From NCBI GenBank assembly GCA_002409405.1, contig DHNG01000020.1, positions 21,869 through 37,267 on the forward strand: a stretch of DNA of 15,399 nt, in the 5' to 3' direction. The translations under genes and the position numbers were made by a program. The stretch comes from Flavobacteriales bacterium UBA5422 (GTDB lineage Bacteria > Bacteroidota > Bacteroidia > Flavobacteriales_D > Crocinitomicaceae). Under the pieces are notes generated by a model. It did no database searches. It was not told the origin of the DNA and saw nothing but the letters and a program-made list of their open reading frames with translations. Below are positions 1-6,423 of this stretch, piece by piece; positions within the stretch are counted from its first letter, which is position 1, and every line of letters begins with the position of its first letter.

Positions 1-845
1 AACCGCAATACACCTTCTTTTCCTCCCAAATGCCCTGCTCCAACGGCAATAAAGGTCTTTTTCTTTTTAATGAGTGCTTCAATCTGGGGAATCCAGTTGT
101 GGTTGCGTTTGTCTAACAATTCTTCCGGAGATTCCATCAGGCTTCCACCCTCATTTACAATGTACTGATACATTTCATCGACATTCTGCTTGAGGTAATA
201 TTCGAACAGTGTATCAAAAGAGCTGGTGTCTGTGTTCTCATTTCGGACCATGTCCATCACCATGTCGCGTTGCTGCAATGAATCCATATTGTCGAACAAG
301 GCGATTTGCTGGGCAACGGTTTCCAATCCCACAACAGGTATTTTTTGCCCGTTGGCGATTGCCTGAATGGTCAGGTCATAAGACTCAATTTCAGTGATGA
401 TTTCTTTTTGCGAAGCCATCTGTACCAATGCAAACGGTTTCATTTTGCTAAATGCCAGTTTAAACTGTTCTGGTTCCATTTCTAATTTGGCTGCAGCCCA
501 CACGATAACAGAATCAGCCTGTTCCGGTGTGAAAAAATCGAAAATGGTTCCTTTTTCCAACAGTAAATGTTGCATGACTTCCATTTGATTGACATTTCCG
601 ATTTCCAATACTACCTGGTCGCTGTTTTTTACAAGGTTGACCAATTGATCGGGGAAATAGAATTTTTCTTTGTAAATCAGGTGGACCGTACCGAAAATGT
701 AGCTGTCTTTTTTGACTTTCTTCCCTTCAATTTTCCACAACAATGCATTGGATTTTGTCGGAAAAGAATCGAGGTACTGTCCGGATACAAAACCAGAAAA
801 CAGTCCGATTAAAAGGATCAGTAGTATTGATTGTCTGTTGTTCAT
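1..845 (-). CDS. TraB/GumN family protein, 3' end missing (partial)
   Basis: I translated this directly from the minus strand; 281 codons are visible and no stop is reached before the left edge. The start ATG gives MNNRQS followed by a hydrophobic stretch (residues 7-21) ending near a Gly-Gln, which looks like a Sec signal peptide, so the protein is probably exported. Family signatures are GTVH at 52-55, a Glu in VVLE near 81, GLE at 173-175, an RN..W segment at 247-251 and GAGH at 269-272. These are the conserved Gly/His/Glu positions of the TraB/PrgY/GumN (Tiki-like) superfamily, some of whose eukaryotic members act as metal-dependent proteases. The substrate here is unknown. The start lies 2 nt after the methyltransferase stop, so the two genes are almost certainly co-transcribed. 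Only the last few residues should be missing, because the GAGH motif normally lies near the C-terminus. Confidence 0.88.
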   Translation of the reverse strand, partial: MNNRQSILLILLIGLFSGFVSGQYLDSFPTKSNALLWKIEGKKVKKDSYIFGTVHLIYKEKFYFPDQLVNLVKNSDQVVLEIGNVNQMEVMQHLLLEKGTIFDFFTPEQADSVIVWAAAKLEMEPEQFKLAFSKMKPFALVQMASQKEIITEIESYDLTIQAIANGQKIPVVGLETVAQQIALFDNMDSLQQRDMVMDMVRNENTDTSSFDTLFEYYLKQNVDEMYQYIVNEGGSLMESPEELLDKRNHNWIPQIEALIKKKKTFIAVGAGHLGGKEGVLR

Positions 846-847
846 GA

Positions 848-1555
848 TTAGATGTGTGTTAATTCAACCAGGTAATGGTCATCTTTTTCATACAAGAGCT
901 CGATAGCGAAGCCGGTTTTTTCTGCTGCGGTTTTTAATCGTTCGAAATCGACATACAGCCAGTCAAACCATTCCGTTTGGTGATTGTTGTAAGTCATCTG
1001 AAATTTGAAATTGCCGTAGTATTCCGCATTCAGATCCATCCACATCGAACCATCTTCCTCTTCATACAGGTATTGAATATCTGTGGAGTCGCAAACAATT
1101 TTCCCGCCTGGATTGAGCAATGATTTCGCGTGCTCCAAAAAGGATTCCAGGTGCTCCAGTTTTCCCGCCAGTCCAACACCATTCATCAATAATAAAAGGG
1201 TGTCATAGGTAGCATTTGTATGTTGCTGGATGGTTTCCTGAATGGTTGTGAGTCCGATCGAATTCATGTATTGAACGGCTCCTTCGGAAGGTTCCAATGC
1301 GGTAACATCCAGTCCTTTTTCTTTCAGGATTTTTGCATGAGAACCCGCTCCTGCACCGATGTCCAATACTTTCCCGGAACATCTTCCAAGTGCTTTTTTC
1401 TCAAGAGGGGGCATTTCTTTTAACGAGCGAAACAAATAGCCCGATGCAATCACATCATCTTCACACAGATCGGAAGCAACAACTATATTCTGTGATTTTC
1501 CGGTTGCTGCAAAATCAAGAATCGCTGCTCCGATCGGATCATTCTTTGCATTCAT
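848..1555 (-). CDS. class I SAM-dependent methyltransferase
   Basis: This is a 235-residue soluble protein. SAM-binding motif I is LDIGAGAG at about residues 64-71, followed by an acidic end of strand 2 (TALEPS, 86-91), a strand-4 segment LLLMNGVGLA (121-130), and the post-motif LLNPGGKIVCDSTD (146-159). Together these describe the Rossmann methyltransferase fold of the Methyltransf_11/25 type. The C-terminal third (MTYNNHQTEWFDWLYVDF) is rich in aromatic residues and probably forms the substrate side. The methyl acceptor cannot be named from sequence. It is the middle gene of a compact three-gene unit, 3 nt after the pRiA4b-like gene and 2 nt before the TraB-like gene, which implies translational coupling. 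No signal peptide is visible, so it should be cytoplasmic. Confidence 0.88.
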   Translation of the reverse strand: MNAKNDPIGAAILDFAATGKSQNIVVASDLCEDDVIASGYLFRSLKEMPPLEKKALGRCSGKVLDIGAGAGSHAKILKEKGLDVTALEPSEGAVQYMNSIGLTTIQETIQQHTNATYDTLLLLMNGVGLAGKLEHLESFLEHAKSLLNPGGKIVCDSTDIQYLYEEEDGSMWMDLNAEYYGNFKFQMTYNNHQTEWFDWLYVDFERLKTAAEKTGFAIELLYEKDDHYLVELTHI

Positions 1556-1558
1556 GGA

Positions 1559-2122
1559 TTAATAATCGTCGTACTCATTGAATGAAGAGAAATCTTCATC
1601 GTTGTAATCGTCATCAAAATCGTTGAAGCCAAATTCATCGCTTTCTTCATCTTCACCAAATTCATCAAACTCTCCGGCAAACATGCTATCGTTATCATCC
1701 CCTGAGCGGGAATCTTCTCTTGGCGCATCACCTACCGCCAGTGCTACAAGCGGGCTGGCAGGAGTTTCTTTTTCATAACCGACTAATTCCAGGAGAAAAA
1801 TCCACATTTTAATAAAATCATATACCAGAATGATTTTCTGGTCAGGTGCTTCAATTAAATCGCGCACAAATGTTTTTGCCATAACAGGCGTCGCATTCTC
1901 TTCATCTCCGAAACTCATGTCCTCCAATGTGATTTCCTCACCTTTGTCCCACTCGTCATTAGACATGTAAAACGAGGCCATCTGATCGCCTTTAAATCCA
2001 AAAGCCTGAATGGTGATTTTATATAAATCTTCGAAACTTGCCGAATCAGGGATAATGATATCTCTGAATATTTCCGTATTTTCTTTGGAATCTAATAAAA
2101 CTCTAAATTTCAATCCTGCCAT
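1559..2122 (-). CDS. pRiA4b ORF-3-like protein with acidic C-terminal tail
   Basis: This is a 187-residue protein. Residues about 1-115 carry the pattern of the plasmid pRiA4b ORF-3-like family (IS1096 passenger TnpR-like): a strand beginning FRVLLD, FRDI, the helix SFEDLYKITIQAFGF (29-43), MASFYMSNDEWDKGEEI (48-64), and KIILVYDFIKMWIF (96-109). The family name comes from mobile elements, but Bacteroidota carry this chromosomal form widely and its function is unknown. Residues about 138-187 form an extremely acidic, Gly/Phe/Asn-interspersed tail (22 Asp/Glu in the last 50 residues, no Lys and one Arg at its start), probably disordered. It is the first gene of the unit that continues with the methyltransferase 3 nt downstream. 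Its upstream region is shared with the divergent glycosyltransferase gene; a weak TATTTTTA box lies about 23 nt upstream of the ATG. Confidence 0.85.
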   Translation of the reverse strand: MAGLKFRVLLDSKENTEIFRDIIIPDSASFEDLYKITIQAFGFKGDQMASFYMSNDEWDKGEEITLEDMSFGDEENATPVMAKTFVRDLIEAPDQKIILVYDFIKMWIFLLELVGYEKETPASPLVALAVGDAPREDSRSGDDNDSMFAGEFDEFGEDEESDEFGFNDFDDDYNDEDFSSFNEYDDY

Positions 2123-2192
2123 GACATTAATCTGAATATTGGGATAAAAATAATCAAAAAACCGGATAGGAATCTGAGAAAATGAATTGTTT

Positions 2193-2200
2193 TATATTTG
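2193..2200 (+). promoter_or_regulatory. -7 promoter box (TATATTTG) of the glycosyltransferase gene
   Basis: TATATTTG matches the Bacteroidota -7 consensus TAnnTTTG exactly and ends 8 nt before the ATG at 2209. No convincing TTG is found at the -33 position. The box lies inside the longer open frame that begins at 2182, which argues that translation starts at 2209 and that the leader is very short or absent. Confidence 0.6.
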
Positions 2201-2208
2201 TCCTTTGT

Positions 2209-3273
2209 ATGCAGAAGCGAGTTGCCATATTAGAAATCGGAGGAAGTCACGATGAGTGTATTCTCTCTCAATTGATTGGATTAAAAGCAGCCGATTGCTG
2301 GATTGTTTTTTGCAGCACGCGTGAAATGCTTGAGAAAAATAGTCAGTTTGAGCAGTATATTGATGCATTTCATGAAGTGACATTACCCCGCTCCACGTTC
2401 GGAGATTTTTTTGCAATGGTTCGCCTGAATAAATGGTTTGTAGCCAATGCCATTGATATGGTGATTGCCAATACGGCACAAGGGGGACACATCCGGAATT
2501 TATGCCTGACAGCATCCTCAAAGGTGAAATTCTTCGGGATCATTCACACGATAAAAATGTTGAACGGAAGTTTTACACAATCGCTGATTTCCCGGAAAAT
2601 CAACCAGTATTTTGTATTGAATGATACACTCAAAAAACGCGTTAAAGAAAAGTCGGGCATACAGGTTCATTCATTTTATCCGTTGAGTTATCCGCATTTT
2701 GACCAACAGGAAGCGAAGTCAGCGGGAGAATTTCGGGTAGCAATCATCGGGGGAGTGGAGAACAGACGCAAAGACCTGGATGGTTTTTTAGCCATGGCTC
2801 AAACAACTCCGAAGCATGTTCAGTTTTGTTTCCTGGGCAAAAGTAATCCCGGATCGGATGAGGTGAAGTTGTTTGAACAACGATTAGAAGAGCTGCAGTT
2901 AACCGATCGGGTGCAGTTGTTTCACGAGTTTGTATCGGAAGAATCATTTGATGCCTGTCTTCAACAAACAGATGCCATTTTTCCGTTGGTTCATCCCGGA
3001 ACACCGAGTGCTGATGAATACTTTTCACGACAGATTTCAGGAGCAATCAATATCGCATTTTCATACAAGATTCCAATGATGATCCACGAGCATTATCAGG
3101 ATTGGGAAGACTTTCAGTCGGGAGTTGCCTTTTATAATTTGACCAATTTTCCGGGACAATTTTCTACTTTTTTATCAGATCACCAGGAATTGAAACAGCA
3201 GCTTGTGTCCAATCCGAAATTTTCTTCTGAAATTCAAAATCAACAGTTTGCAAGGGTCGTGTTGCAAGGCTGA
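2209..3273 (+). CDS. glycosyltransferase, GT-B fold
   Basis: The protein is 354 residues from the start chosen here. An ATG at 2182 in the same frame would add nine residues, but a consensus -7 box lies between the two, so I prefer 2209. The N-terminal half has a nucleotide-fold strand (RVAILEIGGSHDE) and VANAIDMVIANTAQGG (78-93). The C-terminal half starts a second Rossmann domain at FRVAIIGGVENRRKDLDGFL (175-194) with VQFCFLGK (204-211), RVQLFHEFVSEESFDACLQQTD (234-255), FPLVHPGTPSADEYF (258-272) and a sugar-nucleotide-side segment near SYKIPMMIHEHY (285-296). That layout fits GT1/GT4-like GT-B transferases; donor and acceptor cannot be told. No membrane segments are seen. It is transcribed alone, divergently from the pRiA4b-like gene, and may act in surface polysaccharide or glycolipid synthesis (inference). 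Confidence 0.78.
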   Translation: MQKRVAILEIGGSHDECILSQLIGLKAADCWIVFCSTREMLEKNSQFEQYIDAFHEVTLPRSTFGDFFAMVRLNKWFVANAIDMVIANTAQGGHIRNLCLTASSKVKFFGIIHTIKMLNGSFTQSLISRKINQYFVLNDTLKKRVKEKSGIQVHSFYPLSYPHFDQQEAKSAGEFRVAIIGGVENRRKDLDGFLAMAQTTPKHVQFCFLGKSNPGSDEVKLFEQRLEELQLTDRVQLFHEFVSEESFDACLQQTDAIFPLVHPGTPSADEYFSRQISGAINIAFSYKIPMMIHEHYQDWEDFQSGVAFYNLTNFPGQFSTFLSDHQELKQQLVSNPKFSSEIQNQQFARVVLQG

Positions 3274-3326
3274 GAAATTTAAAATCAGTATAAATTAATG
3301 GCATTTCCAAGAAAGTAGTGAAATTC

Positions 3327-3357
3327 TTTGCCGGATCGGATTATTTATATACTTTTA
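3327..3357 (+). promoter_or_regulatory. promoter of the small membrane protein gene
   Basis: TTTG (3327-3330), a 19-bp spacer and TACTTTTA (3350-3357) fit the Bacteroidota sigma pattern TTG-N19-TAnnTTTG with one mismatch in the -7 box. The predicted RNA start, near 3363, lies about 24 nt before the ATG at 3387. The promoter falls inside an in-frame upstream extension that begins at 3318, so that extension is unlikely to be translated. Confidence 0.55.
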
Positions 3358-3386
3358 CGCCAATTATTACTCAAAATAACACGAAT

Positions 3387-3545
3387 ATGAGCGTTTTTGG
3401 TATTGTATTGTTTTTGATTTTCGGAGGAATGGCATTTTGGTTGCTGTTATTCACATTGGGATTCATCGTTCCGCTTTGGATTACACTAGGAATCAGAGAA
3501 AAATTGCGTCCGAAACGAATTTTTGAAGACAACGACGAAGAATAA
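3387..3545 (+). CDS. small single-span membrane protein (52 aa)
   Basis: I do not recognise a named family. The start chosen gives MSVFGIVLFLIFGGM and a 52-residue product. Residues 2-36 are almost entirely hydrophobic and aromatic (one long or two short membrane segments). They are followed by a positively charged stretch (REKLRPKRIF) and a short acidic end (EDNDEE). By the positive-inside rule the C-terminus should face the cytoplasm if there is one span starting outside. An ATG at 3318 would add 23 polar residues, but a promoter lies in that stretch, so the shorter form is more likely. A strong hairpin terminator follows 25 nt after the stop, which supports a real independent transcript. 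Confidence 0.6.
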   Translation: MSVFGIVLFLIFGGMAFWLLLFTLGFIVPLWITLGIREKLRPKRIFEDNDEE

Positions 3546-3570
3546 TCTTCTGAGACAAAGATATAGTGAA

Positions 3571-3599
3571 GCCTGATTAGAAATAATCGGGCTTTTTTT
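3571..3599 (+). terminator. intrinsic terminator
   Basis: A 9-bp stem (GCCTGATTA pairing with TAATCGGGC, one G-U pair) closed by a GAAA tetraloop is followed directly by seven T residues. It ends transcription of the small membrane protein gene on the plus strand. On the minus strand there is no T run, so it should not act on the thioesterase gene. Confidence 0.9.
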
Positions 3600-3652
3600 G
3601 TGGAAAAAATAACGGGGAAATTGTGTGTTATCCGGAATCAATACGCCGAATA

Positions 3653-4168
3653 TTACTCTTCCGCAAACAAACGTTTCAGATTAACCGCATCCTTCGGGTT
3701 CATTTTTCCTGCAAGAATCAGACTGAGCTCTTTTCTTCGCAATGCACCTTCAAACCGGTGTTTTTCTTCTTCTGTTTCAGGAACCAACTCTGGAACCTGG
3801 ATCGGACCGCCATTTTGATCCACGGCAACAAATGTGTAGATCGCTTCGTTGCTTTTGATACGTTTTCCGGTCACGTGATCTTCTACAAACACATCGACAA
3901 ATACTTCCATTGAAGAGGAAAAAGCTCTTGAAACCTTGGCTTCCAATGTGATGATGGATGCATGCTGGATGGGTTGATTGAACGAAACATTGTTCACAGA
4001 TGCCGTTACTACTACCCGACGACAATGACGGTGCGCGGAAACGCTTGCAATAACGTCCATCCACGCCAGTAACTGACCACCGAATAGATTTCCAAGGGTA
4101 TTGGTATCGTTGGGAAGAACAATTTTTGTAGTGACAGACAGGGTTTCTTTTGCGGTACGTGCTTTCAT
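3653..4168 (-). CDS. acyl-CoA thioesterase, hotdog fold
   Basis: This is a 171-residue single-hotdog protein of the YciA/ACOT7 type. The N-terminal segment NDTNTLGNLFGGQLLAWMD (20-38) is the hallmark of the family: the conserved Asn (about 24), the FGG turn and the Asp (38) lie at the active-site dimer interface of characterised relatives. VTASVNNVSFNQPI (54-67) and the strand EAIYTFVAVDQNG (108-120) follow in the expected order. It hydrolyses the thioester of acyl-CoA; the chain-length preference cannot be read from sequence. Length is as expected (about 130-175 residues), with a charged C-terminal helix (TEEEKHRFEGALRRKELSL). It sits downstream of the permease gene but has its own -7 box overlapping the end of that region, so it is probably transcribed separately. 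Confidence 0.9.
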   Translation of the reverse strand: MKARTAKETLSVTTKIVLPNDTNTLGNLFGGQLLAWMDVIASVSAHRHCRRVVVTASVNNVSFNQPIQHASIITLEAKVSRAFSSSMEVFVDVFVEDHVTGKRIKSNEAIYTFVAVDQNGGPIQVPELVPETEEEKHRFEGALRRKELSLILAGKMNPKDAVNLKRLFAEE

Positions 4169-4185
4169 CGGTTGGGAATTTGGTG

Positions 4186-4193
4186 CAAAAATA
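4186..4193 (-). promoter_or_regulatory. -7 promoter box of the thioesterase gene
   Basis: On the minus strand this reads TATTTTTG, an exact TAnnTTTG match, 17 nt upstream of the thioesterase ATG. It lies between the permease stop (4202) and that ATG, so the thioesterase has its own promoter. No clear TTG is seen 17-23 bp upstream. Confidence 0.5.
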
Positions 4194-4201
4194 GTGATTC
4201 T

Positions 4202-5419
4202 TTAAACGATTGCGTTTCGTTTTAACAACATTTTTACAGGGAAATAACTTGCAAGAAAACTGAGTGAACTTACCAGGAATAAGATTAGCAATGCATCTTT
4301 GACTGTCAACATGATGGGAAATACTTCTCCGAATGAGTTGGGCATTTCCAGTAACCCGAACTGTAGCTGAAGGAAACAGACACCGTATCCCAGGATGAGT
4401 CCGAAGACAATTCCTTTTGCGGCAATTAATAAACCCTCGTAAAAGAAAATACGGAAAATAAGTTTACCATCCGCCCCCATACTCTTGAGAATGTGAATGT
4501 CTTCTTTTTTCTCCACAAACAACATCGTCAACGAAGCAACGAGGTTGAACGAAGCAAGAATAAAAATAAAGACCAGAATCACGATGACAATCAATCGCTC
4601 GGTTTTACTGGTCTGGAAGATCAATTCATTCTTTTCATCGTTGGTTTTTACTGTAAACTGGTTGCCCAATTGTTCTTGAATAGTCGTTTTGATCGCATGT
4701 TTCTTAGACGGGTCTGTCACATCGAGGTAGATTGCACTCAACTCATTTTCAGCGTAACCCAACAATTCCCGTGATAGTTCAATCGGAACCACCATTGATT
4801 CTGCATTTACTTCGCGGTTGAAGTTCATTCTTCCGACAATCGGTACAATACGTGTTTGAAACGGATTTTTCCCCACACTCATTTTCATGTCCCGCTTCGG
4901 ACCGTAAATCATAACGGATTCTCTGCCGAATGCCTGAGGAATGTACCCTCCCAATTTATCCAGCAGGGACGCTCCGATGATACCTACGGGTTCCTGATTT
5001 TCATAAAGAGCCGGGAATCCGTCCACCATGTGGGAGGACATCCTGGACATCGTTAAGAAGGTGGAATCGACACCAAAAAGACTGGCATTGGCCCATTTGT
5101 CTTCGTGTTTAATGACAACAATCTCTTCTGTGGCTTTTGTGTATTGTTTTACTCCCGCTGTTGATCGTAACTGCTGAAAGTTGATCTCATTTTCAAAAAA
5201 CGTTTTTGTCTGAGAAGAACGAATTGTAATCGGTGCGTCAAAGTCCGAGTACAATTTTTCAATCATCTTTTCAATTCCGTTGAAAGCGGAAAGCAGGATG
5301 ACAAGCGATGCCGTGATAATGGTAATTCCTACAACAGAAATGCGCGTAATGATGTTGATTACGTTTTTCTTCCGTTTGGAAGAGAGATACCTTCTTGCTA
5401 TGTAGAAAGATACGTTGAT
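4202..5419 (-). CDS. LolC/E-FtsX-type ABC transporter permease with apparent AUC start
   Basis: The 405-residue reading has the layout of lipoprotein-release/MacB-type permeases: a cytoplasmic N-terminus FYIARRYLSSKRKKNVI (5-21), a first membrane helix (about 27-46), a large periplasmic MacB_PCD-like domain (about 55-270), then three C-terminal helices (about 275-301, 327-354, 373-394) with the FtsX coupling motif KKEDIHILKSMGA (304-316). ATP hydrolysis would come from a LolD-like partner not in this window. The first ATG in frame is at 5266, but that start would delete the conserved ARRYL region and the first helix. No ATG, GTG or TTG lies between the upstream in-frame stop and residue 52. 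The homologous start position reads ATC, 4 nt after the rbfA stop. I therefore annotate from ATC; a sequencing error or start-codon mutation is the alternative. It is co-transcribed with rbfA. Confidence 0.8.
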   Translation of the reverse strand: MNVSFYIARRYLSSKRKKNVINIITRISVVGITIITASLVILLSAFNGIEKMIEKLYSDFDAPITIRSSQTKTFFENEINFQQLRSTAGVKQYTKATEEIVVIKHEDKWANASLFGVDSTFLTMSRMSSHMVDGFPALYENQEPVGIIGASLLDKLGGYIPQAFGRESVMIYGPKRDMKMSVGKNPFQTRIVPIVGRMNFNREVNAESMVVPIELSRELLGYAENELSAIYLDVTDPSKKHAIKTTIQEQLGNQFTVKTNDEKNELIFQTSKTERLIVIVILVFIFILASFNLVASLTMLFVEKKEDIHILKSMGADGKLIFRIFFYEGLLIAAKGIVFGLILGYGVCFLQLQFGLLEMPNSFGEVFPIMLTVKDALLILFLVSSLSFLASYFPVKMLLKRNAIV

Positions 5420-5423
5420 AAAC

Positions 5424-5759
5424 TTACTTTTTCAAGAGGTCTTCGATTGTCATGGCGTAGTCCAGTGAATCGTCAATGAAGTATGCAAATTCAGGAATTT
5501 TGCGCATGTTTTTCAGGCGCTTCCCCAATTCTCCGCGAATGGTACTGGAGTGGAGCTGAATATTTGCCAACACTTCTTTTTTGTCGGGACCTGCAAAAAT
5601 GCTCAGGTAGCAACGTGCCAATGACAAATCAGAGGTAATACGTACTTGTGTTACGGATACCATCGCACCCAGGCAAACCTCTCGTGCATTGCGTTGGAAA
5701 AATGTCGATAATTCTTCCTGAATTACCCCTTCAATTTTATTTTGTCGAATTGATGCCAT
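5424..5759 (-). CDS. rbfA: 30S ribosome-binding factor RbfA
   Basis: This is a 111-residue protein from MASIRQNKIEGVIQEEL. It is a small KH-like-fold factor that binds the 30S subunit and helps 16S rRNA 5'-end maturation and cold adaptation. Diagnostic segments are the N-terminal helix with QNKI..VIQEELSTFFQ, VSVTQVRITSDLSLARCYLSIF (35-55), the IRGELGKRL helix (74-82) and the ending PEFAYFIDDSLDYAMTIEDLL (89-109). An ATG at 5903 in frame would add 48 residues, but that stretch contains the promoter and is unlike the family, so I chose 5759. A consensus -7 box ends only 4 nt before this ATG, implying leaderless mRNA. The permease gene follows after 4 nt, a gene order that I recall from other Bacteroidota. 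Confidence 0.95.
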   Translation of the reverse strand: MASIRQNKIEGVIQEELSTFFQRNAREVCLGAMVSVTQVRITSDLSLARCYLSIFAGPDKKEVLANIQLHSSTIRGELGKRLKNMRKIPEFAYFIDDSLDYAMTIEDLLKK

Positions 5760-5763
5760 AGTA

Positions 5764-5771
5764 CAAAGGTA
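5764..5771 (-). promoter_or_regulatory. -7 promoter box of rbfA, almost touching the start codon
   Basis: On the minus strand it reads TACCTTTG, an exact TAnnTTTG match, followed by TACT and then the rbfA ATG. Transcription normally begins about 5-7 nt after the box, i.e. at or next to the A of ATG, so the mRNA is predicted to be leaderless. The -33 region is weak (TTC in place of TTG at 19-bp spacing). Confidence 0.65.
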
Positions 5772-5845
5772 CAATTTGTTCCTTACATGGAAGTATCTAT
5801 TTCCTGAATAGAAAACCCGGTTAGTGAAATAAAATATCCGGTCGG

Positions 5846-5880
5846 TTTGTTCGATTTCATTACAGGAAGTTGTAATTTTG
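5846..5880 (+). promoter_or_regulatory. promoter of the DUF2480-channel operon
   Basis: TTTG at 5846-5849 and TAATTTTG at 5873-5880 (exact TAnnTTTG) are separated by 23 bp, the long end of the accepted spacer range. The box lies 22 nt before the ATG at 5903. It shares the 143-bp intergenic region 5760-5902 with the divergent rbfA promoter. A purine-rich AGAGAG about 10 nt before the ATG is the only SD-like hint. Confidence 0.5.
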
Positions 5881-5902
5881 TTATTCAAGCAGAGAGAATA
5901 CA

Positions 5903-6418
5903 ATGGAAGAAATAGTCAATAAAGTAAAAAACAGCGGACTTCTTCAGAAAGACCTGGCAGTGTATAAACCACGCATGCCGTTTTACGAAATTGATATCGC
6001 TGAACAGCTGTGGCAGGGATTGATTCTGAAAGAAAAGGATTACAGGGCATGGTTGAAAGAGCATGACTGGTCAGTATATGATAACGGTGCTGTCTGGATT
6101 CATTGTAGTTCAGAAGCGATTGTTCCGGCGTGGGCATTCATGCTGATTGTTTCAAAACTAACTGAACGGGAAATTCCTTCCATTGTTGGAAGCAAGCAGG
6201 ATTTGGAGAAAATGCTTATTAAAAAAGCAATCGAGCAGGAAGACCTGAGTCAATACCAGGATGCGATGATGATTGTGAAAGGCTGCTCCGACATTCATTC
6301 CATCGAATTTGCAATGTCAGAATTTGTTGCTCACTTTCAAAAAGCCGCAAAATCAATCATGTTCGGAGAACCTTGCTCAACGGTTCCGGTATTTAAACGC
6401 AGTAAAAAGGCAGAATAA
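5903..6418 (+). CDS. DUF2480 family protein
   Basis: This is a 171-residue soluble protein of unknown function, of a type I recognise from Bacteroidota genomes. Segments typical of the family are the N-terminal EEIVNKV.NSGL, the central LKEHDWSVYDNGAVWIHCSSEAIVPAWAFML, cut here as DWSVYDNGAVWIHCSSEAIV (55-74), and the later DAMMIVKGCSDI (121-132). No signal peptide or membrane segment is present. Cys and His residues in WIHCSS and KGCSD could bind metal, but that is speculation. It is the first gene of a two-gene unit, with the potassium channel starting 5 nt after its stop, and it is divergent from rbfA with its own TAATTTTG promoter. Confidence 0.8.
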   Translation: MEEIVNKVKNSGLLQKDLAVYKPRMPFYEIDIAEQLWQGLILKEKDYRAWLKEHDWSVYDNGAVWIHCSSEAIVPAWAFMLIVSKLTEREIPSIVGSKQDLEKMLIKKAIEQEDLSQYQDAMMIVKGCSDIHSIEFAMSEFVAHFQKAAKSIMFGEPCSTVPVFKRSKKAE

Positions 6419-6423
6419 ACCAC

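Noticed and set aside
2182..2208. Upstream ATG of the glycosyltransferase frame
   Set aside because: A consensus -7 box (2193-2200) lies between this ATG and 2209, and the nine extra residues do not look like part of the Rossmann start.
3318..3386. Longer form of the small membrane protein (75 aa)
   Set aside because: The added region contains a TTTG-N19-TACTTTTA promoter, so it should not be in the transcript.
4202..5266. Permease starting at the first ATG (354 aa)
   Set aside because: It would remove the first membrane helix and the conserved ARRYL region that are encoded in frame upstream.
5760..5903. 48-residue N-terminal extension of RbfA
   Set aside because: It holds the rbfA -7 box, is unlike any RbfA N-terminus and overlaps the divergent promoter.
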